Part shown: in pieces, positions 45,554-53,555 of the stretch | Layout: every line of letters begins with the position of its first letter | Position numbering within the stretch: the stretch's first letter is position 1 | Source of the DNA: Arthrobacter woluwensis | GTDB taxonomy: Bacteria > Actinomycetota > Actinomycetes > Actinomycetales > Micrococcaceae | Assembly (NCBI RefSeq): GCF_900105345.1 | Contig: NZ_FNSN01000003.1 | Location: forward strand, 1 to 64,000 | Length of the DNA: 64,000 nucleotides | Direction of reading: 5' to 3' | Program-made: the position numbers and the translations under genes | Notes under the pieces: generated by a model | The model's input: only the letters and a program-made list of their open reading frames with translations | What the model was told of the DNA's origin: nothing | The model's database searches: none

Positions 45554-46621
45554 ATGGACCGCATGGACGACGACGCCGCGAACCCCCTCCCCGGCCCCCG
45601 CGCGGGCGCCGGCCGGGTCACGGCCGCCATGGTCGCCCGCGAAGCCGGGGTCTCCACGGCGACGGTGTCGCTCGTGGTCAGTGGCAAGGCCCAGGGCCGC
45701 ATCTCCGCCGCCAATCGCGAGAAGGTGCAGGCCGCCGTCGAACGCCTCGGCTACGTGGTGGACACCGCGGGCAGCACTCTCTCCAAAGGATTCAGCCCCG
45801 TGGTGGTCCTCGTGGCGACGGACATCGCGAACCCGTTCTACGCCGAACTCATCTCGGAGGCCCGCGCGGCGCTCGGCGACCGCTATGAGCTGCTGCTCTC
45901 GGTCGGCGGGCCGAGGCGCCAGATCGACGCCGCCAGCATCCGTAAACTCCTGTCCCTCCGCCCGGCCGGGTTCCTCATCGACGCGCCGAACGCCGAGCTG
46001 GTCGCGGCGCTGCCGTCGGGCACGCGCGCCGTGCTGCTGGACGCCCCCGGGCTTCAGGGCGGCCTGCCGAGCGTCAACCTCGACGTGGCCGACGGCGCCG
46101 CGCAACTGGCCTTGCACCTGGCCGACCAGGGGCATCGCCGGGTGGGCTATCTCGACAGCACCATCGACGCCGCGACCTTCCGCGTGCGCCGCGACGCGTT
46201 CCGGGACACCGCCGCGGAGCTCGGGATCGAGGTGCTCGACGGCGCCGCCTCCCTGACCGACATCGACGCCGCCGCGGAGACCTTCACGGAGGCGTGGCCC
46301 GGGTGGGATGCCGCCGGAGTGACCGCCGTGGTCGGCTGCACGGACACGCACGCCTACGGAGTCCTGGGGGCAGCCGCCGAGGCCGGCGTCGCGGTGCCGG
46401 GGCGGCTCGCCGTCGCGGGCTTCGATGATCTGCCGTACTCGCGCCACACGAGTCCGCCCCTGACGAGCGTCAGCCTGCCGTCCGGCGAGCTCGGCTCCGC
46501 AGCCGGCAGGACGCTGCGGGCGCTGATCGAGGGCGGGTCACCGGTGACGGAGCACGTCGAGGTGCCGAGCCGGCTGGTGGCACGGGCTTCGACGGCCGCG
46601 GTTCAAGGCGCCACGGACTGA
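45554..46621 (+). CDS. LacI-family transcriptional regulator
   Basis: ATG 45554 (ATG 45563 is equally possible). The 355-residue protein has an N-terminal helix-turn-helix (TAAMVAREAGVSTATVSLVVSG, with hinge helix) and a periplasmic-binding-protein-like effector domain (NPFYAELISEARAAL, GYLDSTIDAATFRVRRDAF, VAGFDDLPYSRHTSPPLTSV). It probably represses the divergent nucleoside operon through the tandem sites and responds to ribose or a nucleoside. Only 13 bases separate its stop from the stop of the converging IclR gene. Confidence 0.9.
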   Translation: MDRMDDDAANPLPGPRAGAGRVTAAMVAREAGVSTATVSLVVSGKAQGRISAANREKVQAAVERLGYVVDTAGSTLSKGFSPVVVLVATDIANPFYAELISEARAALGDRYELLLSVGGPRRQIDAASIRKLLSLRPAGFLIDAPNAELVAALPSGTRAVLLDAPGLQGGLPSVNLDVADGAAQLALHLADQGHRRVGYLDSTIDAATFRVRRDAFRDTAAELGIEVLDGAASLTDIDAAAETFTEAWPGWDAAGVTAVVGCTDTHAYGVLGAAAEAGVAVPGRLAVAGFDDLPYSRHTSPPLTSVSLPSGELGSAAGRTLRALIEGGSPVTEHVEVPSRLVARASTAAVQGATD

Positions 46622-46634
46622 GGCGTCTCGCCCG

Positions 46635-47420
46635 TCAGGTTTTCGCGCGGCCGTAGAGGCGCGTGGTCAGCTCGTTCGCGACCTTCTGGATGCGGGCCGC
46701 GAGCGCGGGCCACTCCTCCGCCGGCACCCGGTCCTCGATGAACGTCACGGCGATGGCCGCCGTCGGCCAGCCGAGGTGGTCCGTCACGGCGGCCGCGACG
46801 GACCCGAAGCCCGGCGTCACCTCCCCGTGTTCGGTGGCGAAGCCGCGCGTGCGCACGTCGTCGAGGTGGCGGGACAGGGCCGAATAGCCGGAGATCGGGC
46901 TCGTGGTCTCGTGCCGGGAGACGAAGGCGGCCGCGTTCGGGTACAGGGCTCTGACCTGCGGTTTCGGCAGGGCCGCGAGGATCGCGCGCCCGCTGGCGGT
47001 GAGGTGGGACGGCAGGCGGACGCCGACGTCGGTCACCAGGGACGGGCGCCCCTTGGCACGCTCCTCCACGATGTAGAGGACGTCTCGCCCGTGCAGGACG
47101 GCGAGGTGGGCGCTCTCTCCCAAGGCGTCGACGAGGCCGGCGAGCAAAGGGCGGCCCAGGCGCGAGATCGGTTCCTGACGACTGTAGGCGCTGCTGAGTT
47201 CGAAGGCGCCCAGCCCCAGGCCGTACCGTTTCTCCTCTTTGAGATGCATGACGAGGCCGTGGTCTTCCAGCACCGCGAGCAGCTGGTAGACGGTGGAGCG
47301 GGGCAGTTCGAGGGCCGTGGCGATCGCACTGGCCGGCTGCGGCCCGCGCCGCGAGCTGAGGAGCCTGAGGATGCGCAGCGTGTTGTCCGCCGCGGGGACT
47401 TTGGGTTTGGGTGCACCCAC
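46635..47420 (-). CDS. IclR-family transcriptional regulator
   Basis: GTG 47420 was chosen: AAAGGAC precedes it at the right distance and the protein begins just before the helix-turn-helix (VPAADNTLRILRLLSSRRGP, LELPRSTVYQLLAVLEDHG). The 261-residue product has the IclR effector domain (SAHLAVLHGRDVLYIVEE, LTASGRAILAALP). The target is unclear; there is no catabolic gene next to it. It could serve the hut or nucleoside genes, since HutR-like IclR regulators are known, but no site supports this here. Confidence 0.84.
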   Translation of the reverse strand: MGAPKPKVPAADNTLRILRLLSSRRGPQPASAIATALELPRSTVYQLLAVLEDHGLVMHLKEEKRYGLGLGAFELSSAYSRQEPISRLGRPLLAGLVDALGESAHLAVLHGRDVLYIVEERAKGRPSLVTDVGVRLPSHLTASGRAILAALPKPQVRALYPNAAAFVSRHETTSPISGYSALSRHLDDVRTRGFATEHGEVTPGFGSVAAAVTDHLGWPTAAIAVTFIEDRVPAEEWPALAARIQKVANELTTRLYGRAKT

Positions 47421-47655
47421 GGGGCAGTCCTTTCTGCGTGGCCGCCACCCCGGAGGTGAAAGAGGGGGCGAAGGCTCACACCATTGTGACAGGCGATGCG
47501 CGACGGCGCGCGGCCGGGTCGGATGTGACGCGGGCCGGCGGCAGGGAGCAGCCGCGGGCCGGGTTCTCCGGGAGCGCACCCTTGACCGCCAGGCGTCCGA
47601 CGGCCATAGTGTGGCGAGGTGGCGCCCTCAGGACGCCCACGACCCGTAAGGACCC

Positions 47656-48096
47656 ATGAACGTCGACATCACCGTCAGGACCCTGATCAGCCGGCCCGTC
47701 GCCGTCGTCGCCGAGTACGCCGCCGACCCGCTGAACGCGCCGGAGTGGTATGCGAACATCAAGGCCGTCACGCTCCACACCCCGGAGACGCCGCTCGCCG
47801 TCGGCGCTCAGATGGACTTCGTGGCGCACTTCCTGGGCCGGCGGCTCAGCTACACCTACGAGATCACCGAGTACGACCCCGGACGACGGCTGGTCATGCG
47901 GACCTCCGACGGCCCGTTCCCGATGCGCACCGCCTACACCTGGTCCGCCGAGGGTGACGCGACCGTGATGACCCTGCAGAACACGGGCACTCCGTCCGGG
48001 TTCGGCGCGCTCATGACCCCATTCAAGAGCCTCGCGATGAAGGCCGCGACGACGAAGGACCTCACCCATCTCAAGAGGATCCTGGAGCAGCGCTGA
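47656..48096 (+). CDS. SRPBCC (polyketide cyclase/START-like) family protein
   Basis: ATG 47656 with AAGGA 6 bases upstream. The 146-residue protein has the helix-grip fold pattern of SRPBCC proteins (ISRPVAVVAEYAADPLNAPEW near the start, GRRLSYTYEITEYDPGRRLV, and a long C-terminal helix ending HLKRILEQR). It should bind a hydrophobic ligand. The last 43 bases of the gene and the 7 bases that follow are repeated at 50640-50689, which brackets the island that follows. Confidence 0.85.
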   Translation: MNVDITVRTLISRPVAVVAEYAADPLNAPEWYANIKAVTLHTPETPLAVGAQMDFVAHFLGRRLSYTYEITEYDPGRRLVMRTSDGPFPMRTAYTWSAEGDATVMTLQNTGTPSGFGALMTPFKSLAMKAATTKDLTHLKRILEQR

Positions 48097-48103
48097 CGAC
48101 GGC
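48054..48103. repeat. Left copy of 50-bp island-flanking repeat
   Basis: It covers the end of the SRPBCC gene (encoding KDLTHLKRILEQR and stop). 47 of 50 bases match 50640-50689. Both copies are in the same orientation, 2.54 kb apart. Confidence 0.85.
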
Positions 48104-48253
48104 AGGGCGCCGTTGTCAGCGAATCAGCGTCGTCGCACAGCATAATGACCCAGCCCTCACCCGTCTGAGCACCCAGACGAGCTTCAAAGACCGAATGAGG
48201 TGCCCCTCAACCGAAGCCGCACGTCAAACCGCTGGGACGCTGGCTTCTGCGCC

Positions 48254-48299
48254 CCACTTACCTGGTGAAACACAGACCACTTGCCTGGTGAAACACAGA
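48254..48299. repeat. Tandem 23-bp duplication
   Basis: The unit CCACTTRCCTGGTGAAACAC(AGA) occurs at 48254-48276 and 48277-48299 with one difference. It is not coding as far as I can see. 48104-48359 otherwise contains no recognisable gene. Confidence 0.8.
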
Positions 48300-48416
48300 C
48301 CAACGCGGAGATCCCGTCCAAGGTGCAAGTCGGGATTGTGTGCTGGTTAGGCTCGGAACATGAATGACGATCGCGCAATGGATCCAACCTCATCAAGCCG
48401 CGCATAAGGAGTCGCA

Positions 48417-48575
48417 ATGGTCCTCGGGTGCGTGGCCGTATGCGTCCTGGGTGTGACTTTCCTGGTCGGCGCCGCCGGATGGTGGTCGTACGCAACAGGA
48501 GCCATCGCACTGGCCGGTGCCATCCTGCTCGGATACTTCGGATACCGGAATATCGTTTTGAGCACAAAAAAGTAG
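48417..48575 (+). CDS. 52-aa protein with two membrane segments
   Basis: ATG 48417 with AAGGAG (48406-48411) 5 bases upstream. The product begins MVLGCVAVCVLGVTFLVGAA, continues with a GWWSY turn and a second helix (TGAIALAGAILLGYFGY), and ends with a basic tail. A 15-codon frame (48360-48407, beginning MNDDRAMDPTSS) ends just before it and may be a leader. The size and topology fit a small immunity or toxin-like membrane protein, but no family is recognised. It lies in the island with the Cys-rich protein, on the opposite strand. Confidence 0.6.
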   Translation: MVLGCVAVCVLGVTFLVGAAGWWSYATGAIALAGAILLGYFGYRNIVLSTKK

Positions 48576-49059
48576 AGCACCCCTTGCCTGGAATGCCACG
48601 ACCACAACGGTTCTCGCCGCTCTGGACAGAGCCTACGACTCGAAACCGGCAATCACTTCAACCTGGGTCAGGCTTAGCGGCTGATACCAAGGCGTCGGCA
48701 GTGCGCTCACTCGCATAGAACTCGCGAAATGAGGACACACCGACACTGCAAGGGCTATCGGCACGTCCTCGAAAGGACTTTCGCTCAGACGCCATGGATT
48801 TCCAGGACGGATGCAGCTGAGCTCCACCGGTGAACTCTGCTCTCATTGCACCACCTGGAAATTGCCTAGGCTGCGGAAAGACACGGCAGCATGGGCAGAG
48901 AGGCGCCTATTTCCAAGAGTTCCAGAGGATGCCCGCGGCTTCGAGCACCCTTACGAACATCTTGCGCCGACGAAAGTCCCCCGCGCAGGGTGCGAAATCT
49001 GCCGAAGGTGGGACTCACCTAGCTTGAATCCCACCCGCGACACTCGCGAATGGCGACGA
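48576..49059. other. Island interior without a supported gene
   Basis: About 480 bases of visibly lower GC. Short frames exist on both strands. One on the plus strand at 48811-49071 and another at 48830-49027 contain CxxC pairs in different frames (CSHC, CLGC, CEIC), which could be a frameshifted remnant. None has a convincing ribosome binding site plus family match, so I call nothing here. Confidence 0.45.
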
Positions 49060-49746
49060 TCAGCAGGTTGAGTGGTACCACTGCTTGCAGTGGGACATGC
49101 TGCAGTAGTTGCACCAGAGACCTACGCACGCGATGAAGGTTGGCCAGGTCGGGATCGCCCAGATGCATGGTCCGCAGCATTCCCAAAGGCCTTGAATGTC
49201 GTAGTCGCAGCACGTTCCTAGGGCCTGACCGGATGAGTCGCAGCAGGCATCATATGCCGCGGTAGAGACGTCGGTGATCGTCTTGCCCCCGCTGGCGGTG
49301 AGGAGCTGGGCGTGAGCATCGGGTCGGATCGTCTTCATGACGGTTGCCCCGTCAGTCCACAGAGTTTGGACGGCAACCCGGTCGAATTTTCCGTGGCCGA
49401 ACTCCTTGGTCACGAGGAATACCGAGGTGTCGTCCAGGATGAGAGCGCATTTGCCGACGGCGTTGCCGCGGGGGCTGAGGGACATGGTGGCTCGAGATTC
49501 GGCACTGCGGACTTCGGCGTGCGGATAGCCGGCCTTCAGCGCTTCGACGCGTGCGACTTTGCTCATGGTCGTGAGCTCTGAGGCGGTGGCTTCGCGGGTA
49601 TTGGCGAATTGCTGGAGGTCCCAGCGAAGGTTGTTCGGGGTGGCCGCTTGGGCTGGCTGTGCGGCACCGAGTACCCCGGCACCGAATCCGATGGAAGCGG
49701 CTCCGGAAAGGATTCCCTTCAGGATCGAGCGACGATTTGTGGTCAT
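49060..49746 (-). CDS. Tat-exported protein with 12-cysteine C-terminal domain (bacteriocin-like precursor)
   Basis: ATG 49746 with AGAGGA 7 bases upstream. Of 228 residues, 1-34 form a twin-arginine signal (NRRSILKGILSGAASIGFG, then AAQPAQA with cleavage near 34/35). Residues 35-160 form a soluble middle part with one Cys (100). Residues 161-228 hold twelve cysteines at 168, 169, 179, 180, 190, 191, 194, 207, 212, 215, 220 and 228, with three CC pairs and many Trp/Tyr/Ile. A precursor with a Tat signal, a long spacer and a Cys-rich terminal domain resembles halocin C8-type bacteriocins, whose N-terminal part gives immunity. Spacing is not identical, so this is analogy. It lies 21 bases after a redox membrane gene in the same operon. 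Confidence 0.78.
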   Translation of the reverse strand: MTTNRRSILKGILSGAASIGFGAGVLGAAQPAQAATPNNLRWDLQQFANTREATASELTTMSKVARVEALKAGYPHAEVRSAESRATMSLSPRGNAVGKCALILDDTSVFLVTKEFGHGKFDRVAVQTLWTDGATVMKTIRPDAHAQLLTASGGKTITDVSTAAYDACCDSSGQALGTCCDYDIQGLWECCGPCIWAIPTWPTFIACVGLWCNYCSMSHCKQWYHSTC

Positions 49747-49767
49747 ATCATTTCCTCTGACGAATTC

Positions 49768-50259
49768 CTACCGGTTGAGCATCCTCCACCGGTAGATGGA
49801 AGCACCAATGATGATGAGTGCTCCGCAGCTGGCGACCACGTAGTCGCCAACGTAGTGGAGCGGTGGTGAGAACAAGCCAGCTACCACCAAAGCCGCAAGG
49901 AGCGCATTTCGAACAAGATGAAGAGGGCTGACCTTTGAACTCTTCGGTCCGCACCCGCAATCGTTGTCGGCCTTACGAACGAGCGAGACCGTGATGGCGA
50001 TGCAGAAGACTCCCAGAAGAATGAGGAGGATGATCCCTGGGACGAGCGGCAGCATCCCCGAGGCAAAGAACAGCCCGCACATGAACTCCAACGGCGGTAT
50101 CACAGCAGCTAGAACTCTCGACACTCCGGCGCCCGTGATCTGGTACCCCATGATTTGGGACCAGAACATGGCGGGGTTACCGAACTTGGAACTGCCGCTC
50201 CAGACGAAGAAACCTCCAACTAGGAATCTGCATACTGTAAGCAGCTCATCCAAGAACAC
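49768..50259 (-). CDS. MauE/DoxX-like redox-associated membrane protein
   Basis: GTG 50259 is preferred because AGGGG lies 6 bases upstream; TTG 50265 is an alternative. The 163-residue product has four membrane helices (about 5-25, 46-62, 66-87, 108-145). The MauE hallmark is visible in VCRFLVGGFFVWSGSSKF and in a cytoplasm/periplasm loop DNDCGCGPKSSKVSPLHLVRN, where Cys-Gly-Cys is followed by an LVRN segment. MauE-type proteins help form disulfide bonds in exported Cys-rich proteins, with the partner here being the 12-Cys protein just downstream. A thioredoxin-fold partner (MauD) is not present. Confidence 0.8.
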   Translation of the reverse strand: MFLDELLTVCRFLVGGFFVWSGSSKFGNPAMFWSQIMGYQITGAGVSRVLAAVIPPLEFMCGLFFASGMLPLVPGIILLILLGVFCIAITVSLVRKADNDCGCGPKSSKVSPLHLVRNALLAALVVAGLFSPPLHYVGDYVVASCGALIIIGASIYRWRMLNR

Positions 50260-50356
50260 TGACAACCCCTTGCTCGGCAGACGCGGTAAGAGTGCAGTTC
50301 CAGGGCAGGCGCGCGGTTCCCGACCCTAGAAGTACGTCAAGAAGCGAGTCTATCGG

Positions 50357-50383
50357 ATATTACTAAATATGATAACCAGTAAA
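50357..50383 (-). promoter_or_regulatory. AT-rich promoter candidate of the Cys-rich operon
   Basis: On the minus strand TTTACT (50378-50383) and TAATAT (50357-50362) are separated by 15 bases in a very AT-rich stretch, about 90 bases before the MauE-like start. The spacer is short, so exact boxes are uncertain. Confidence 0.35.
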
Positions 50384-50636
50384 CAAAAAAATTCTCACCG
50401 AAGTGAAGAGTCTAGTCAGCATGGCCTCAATGAGGACCTATCGCACTCGTCCGCTCTACCAGCACACTCATCTATCGGACCTCACTCGGCCTCGGACCAA
50501 TGGGGGAAGGCCGCTGGCCTGGTCGCTACGCTTCATCGGCCCGGCGATCGTTCACGCGCACGCGGGTCTATCCTTTGGCCCTTTTCAGGCTCTCGAAAAG
50601 GTTTATAGGGCGGTCAGCGCCGATCAGTTTCAGTGC

Positions 50637-50682
50637 GATGAAGGACCTCGCCCGTCTCAAGAGGATCCTGGAGCAGCGCTGA
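50637..50682 (+). pseudogene. Remnant C-terminus of an SRPBCC-family gene
   Basis: The frame ending at 50682 reads AMKDLARLKRILEQR, like the AMK...KDLTHLKRILEQR end of the SRPBCC protein at 47656-48096 with five residues fewer. The upstream part has no SRPBCC similarity. It looks like the tail of a second, deleted SRPBCC gene or the right copy of a duplicated insertion site. Confidence 0.7.
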
Positions 50683-50689
50683 TGACGGC
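50640..50689. repeat. Right copy of 50-bp island-flanking repeat
   Basis: Direct repeat of 48054-48103 with three mismatches; the core TCTCAAGAGGATCCTGGAGC is identical. It marks the right border of the island; high-GC sequence and the liv operon resume here. Confidence 0.85.
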
Positions 50690-50725
50690 TGCTCGCACTC
50701 CGGATCGCCGTCGTCGCCCCTGAAA

Positions 50726-50768
50726 CGCGGAGGCCCCCGGAACCATTGCGGTTCCGGGGGCCTCCGCG
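50726..50768. terminator. Perfect 19-bp terminator hairpin of the liv operon
   Basis: Arms 50726-50744 and 50750-50768 (CGCGGAGGCCCCCGGAACC) with loop ATTGC, 11 bases after the livF stop. Confidence 0.88.
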
Positions 50769-50778
50769 CAGGAACACC

Positions 50779-51492
50779 TCAGGCGACGCCGAGATACGCC
50801 TCCTTGATCGCCGGGTTGGCCAGGAGTTCCTTTCCGGTCCCCTCGTGCGTGATGGTCCCGGTCTCCAGGACGAACGCACGGTGCGAGCGGGCCAGGGCCT
50901 GATTGGCGTTCTGCTCCACCAGCAGCACCGTGGTGCCCTGCTCGTTGATCTCCGTGACGATCTTGAAGATCTGCCGGATGAAATGCGGAGCGAGGCCCAT
51001 GGACGGCTCATCCAGGAGGAGCAGCTTCGGGTTGGACATCAGCGCCCGCCCGATGGCGAGCATCTGCTGCTCGCCACCGCTCATGGTGCCGCCGAACTGC
51101 TTGGACCGCTCCTTGAGCCGCGGGAACAGGTCGAAAACCCGCTCCAGGTCCTTGGCGATCCCCGAGCTGTCCTTCCGGCCGTACGACCCCATGCCCAGGT
51201 TCTCCATGACCGTCATCCCCGGGAAGATCCCGCGGCCTTCCGGCGCCTGGGAGATGCCCTTGACCACGCGGAGGTGGGCCTTCATGGACGTGATGTCCTG
51301 ACCCATGAAGGTGATGCTCCCGGAGGACGGGTTCAGCAGGCCGGACACGGTCCTCATGGTGGTGGTCTTCCCGGCCCCGTTGGCGCCGATGAGGGAGACG
51401 ATCTCCCCCTCCTCCACGGTGAACGACATGTTGTGAATGGCCTGGATGCGCCCGTAGTGGACGGACACGTTCTTCAGCTCAAGCAAGCTCAT
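50779..51492 (-). CDS. livF: Branched-chain amino acid ABC transporter ATPase LivF
   Basis: ATG 51492, overlapping livG by 14 bases. The 237-residue protein has Walker A GANGAGKTT, the signature MSGGEQQML, Walker B LLLLDEPSMGLAP and the switch His region (VLLVEQNANQAL). The LivF-type SMGLAP and VEQNA are diagnostic. It is one of two ATPases of the transporter and the last gene of the operon. Confidence 0.95.
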   Translation of the reverse strand: MSLLELKNVSVHYGRIQAIHNMSFTVEEGEIVSLIGANGAGKTTTMRTVSGLLNPSSGSITFMGQDITSMKAHLRVVKGISQAPEGRGIFPGMTVMENLGMGSYGRKDSSGIAKDLERVFDLFPRLKERSKQFGGTMSGGEQQMLAIGRALMSNPKLLLLDEPSMGLAPHFIRQIFKIVTEINEQGTTVLLVEQNANQALARSHRAFVLETGTITHEGTGKELLANPAIKEAYLGVA

Positions 51493-52366
51493 CTTCAGGC
51501 TCCCCGAGATAGGCGGAAATGACTTTCGGGTCCTCGCGGATCTCCTTGGGCACGGCGTCAGCGATCTTCTTGCCGAACTCCAGCACCACGATGCGGTCCG
51601 TCACGCCCATGACCAGCCGCATGTCGTGCTCGATGAGCAGGACCGTGTAGCCGTCATCCCGGATGGTCCGGATGAGCGCCATGAGCTCTTCCTTCTCCGC
51701 CGGGTTGAACCCGGCGGCCGGCTCATCCAGGCACAGGACCTTGGGGTCCGTCGCCAGCGCGCGGGCGATCTCGAGCCTGCGCTGGTACCCGTACGGCAGG
51801 TGCCGGGACAGATACTGGGCGTGATCGGCGATGCCCACGAACTCCAGGAGGGCCATGCCGCGTTCGATGGCGGACTTCTCCTCCCGGACGTGCGTGGGGA
51901 GCCGGAGCAGCGCACCGCCGACGCTCGTCTTATGACGGGCGTCGAGCCCCACCACCACGTTCTCCAGGGCGGTCATCTCGCCGAAGAGGCGGATGTTCTG
52001 GAACGTGCGGGCCAGGCCCCGCCGGGTGATCTTGTGCTGGGCCAGGCCGTTGAGAGGCTTGCCTTCCAGCGTGACCGTGCCCGACGTCGGCTTGTACACG
52101 CCCGTCATCGCGTTGAAACAGGTGGTCTTCCCGGCCCCGTTGGGACCGATCAGGCCGAGGATCTCACCCCGGTTGATGTCGAAGGTGACGTCGTCCAGGG
52201 CCGTGAGACCGCCGAACTTCATGGTCAGGTTCTTCACCCGGACCAGCGGTTCTCCGACGTTGACCGTGATGTCCCGCTCCGGCGCGACCCGTTCGGCCAC
52301 CTTGAGGTCCACGCCCTGCTCCTTGAGCGCTTCGACGTCGATTTCCGGTTCGACCGAGTCATTCAT
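51479..52366 (-). CDS. livG: Branched-chain amino acid ABC transporter ATPase LivG
   Basis: ATG 52366, overlapping livM by 8 bases. The 295-residue protein has GPNGAGKTTCFNAMTGVYKP, LSRHLPYGYQRRLEIARALA (the LivG variant of the signature), CLDEPAAGFNP and LLIEHDMRLVMGVTDRI. An N-terminal extension of about 35 residues (EPEIDVEALKEQGVDLKV) precedes the ATPase domain and is longer than in the E. coli protein. Confidence 0.95.
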   Translation of the reverse strand: MNDSVEPEIDVEALKEQGVDLKVAERVAPERDITVNVGEPLVRVKNLTMKFGGLTALDDVTFDINRGEILGLIGPNGAGKTTCFNAMTGVYKPTSGTVTLEGKPLNGLAQHKITRRGLARTFQNIRLFGEMTALENVVVGLDARHKTSVGGALLRLPTHVREEKSAIERGMALLEFVGIADHAQYLSRHLPYGYQRRLEIARALATDPKVLCLDEPAAGFNPAEKEELMALIRTIRDDGYTVLLIEHDMRLVMGVTDRIVVLEFGKKIADAVPKEIREDPKVISAYLGEPEDELA

Positions 52367-53555
52367 GGCCGCCCGCCTTCCCGCCGTCGGTGACCACCTG
52401 GGCGCGTCGGCCCGTCTGCGGCTCCTTCAGCTTGTTGTACGCCAGCCGCCCGTACGCCAGCAGACGCTGGCGGGCCGGGAGGAGGCCGCCCGAACGGAAG
52501 ATCATGATGAGCACGAGTGCCACACCGAAGATCAGGTACTTGAACTCCGCGATCGCGGTGAACCGCAGCGGGATGTACGCCACCAGGGCGCCGCCCAGGA
52601 TGGCTCCGACCTTGTTGCCCGTGCCGCCCAGCACCACGGCGGCCAGGAACAGGATGGAGGTGGCGATGTCGAACTTCTGGTTGTTCACGAAGCCCACCTG
52701 ACCGGCGAAGAGCGCACCGGAGAGACCGCCCACGGACGCGCCGATGGCGAACGCCCACACCTTGTACTTGAAGGTGGGGACGCCCATGATCTCCGCGGCG
52801 TCCTCATCCTCGCGGATGGCGATCCAGGCGCGGCCCACCCGGCTGCGCTCGAGGTTTCCGGCCAGGAGCAGCACGATGATGATGATCGTCAGCGTGAGCC
52901 AGTACCAGGGGGTGCCGTTCGAGTTCAGGAAGATCGGCTGTCCGTCGGCATCCGTCCCCGGAGGGTGACCCACGTTCTGGAAACCCACCTGGCCTTTCAT
53001 GGCCGGGATGATGGTGGCCAGGATGCGGACGATCTCACCGAAGCCGAGCGTGACGATCGCCAGATAGTCACCGCGGAGACGCAGGGTGGGCACACCCAGC
53101 ATCACCCCGAAGAACATCGTGATCGCCATCGCGAGCGGCAGGGTCCACAGGTAGGGGATGTGCAGGTACGGCGAGTCCGGACTGGTGAACATGGCCGCCG
53201 TGTAGGAACCCACGGCGAAGAACGCCACGTAGCCGAGGTCCAGGAGGCCCGCGTAACCGACCACCACGTTCAGGCCCACGGCGACGAGCGCGTAGACCGC
53301 CATCTGCGCCAGTGCGATCTGCCAGTTGTTGCCGGGCTCCGTGGTGATGAGCGGAGGGTTCAGGATGGGCAGCAGGTACGCGATGACCACGACCACCATG
53401 AGCCAGAGCCACTGGACGTGGCGCGGGAGGGCGTTCCATTTGTCGCCGAGGCCGGGGAACCAGCCTTGACGACGGCGGCCCTTGGCTTCGCGGTCGGCCA
53501 TCGCCTGCTCGGCGGCGGAGTCGGGGATGAGAGTGGGACCGTCTGTGGTGCTCAT
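52359..53555 (-). CDS. livM: Branched-chain amino acid ABC transporter permease LivM
   Basis: ATG 53555, overlapping livH (ATGA). The 398-residue protein has a long N-terminus and about ten helices. The LivM core is clear: NVVVGYAGLLDLGYVAFFAV, PTLRLRGDYLAIVTLGFGEI, GRAWIAIREDEDAAEIMGV (the ATPase-coupling EAA-like loop). It forms the channel with LivH. Confidence 0.94.
   Translation of the reverse strand: MSTTDGPTLIPDSAAEQAMADREAKGRRRQGWFPGLGDKWNALPRHVQWLWLMVVVVIAYLLPILNPPLITTEPGNNWQIALAQMAVYALVAVGLNVVVGYAGLLDLGYVAFFAVGSYTAAMFTSPDSPYLHIPYLWTLPLAMAITMFFGVMLGVPTLRLRGDYLAIVTLGFGEIVRILATIIPAMKGQVGFQNVGHPPGTDADGQPIFLNSNGTPWYWLTLTIIIIVLLLAGNLERSRVGRAWIAIREDEDAAEIMGVPTFKYKVWAFAIGASVGGLSGALFAGQVGFVNNQKFDIATSILFLAAVVLGGTGNKVGAILGGALVAYIPLRFTAIAEFKYLIFGVALVLIMIFRSGGLLPARQRLLAYGRLAYNKLKEPQTGRRAQVVTDGGKAGGHE

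Noticed and set aside
46635-47420. This IclR gene as the hut regulator
   Set aside because: No shared palindrome was found near hutG, hutU or hutH, and it is 7 kb from them.
48633-48827. 64-codon minus-strand frame in the island
   Set aside because: No Shine-Dalgarno site and no recognisable motif.
48811-49071. Island plus-strand frame with CxxC pairs as a zinc-ribbon gene
   Set aside because: The CxxC pairs are in two different frames, there is no clear ribosome binding site and no family match.
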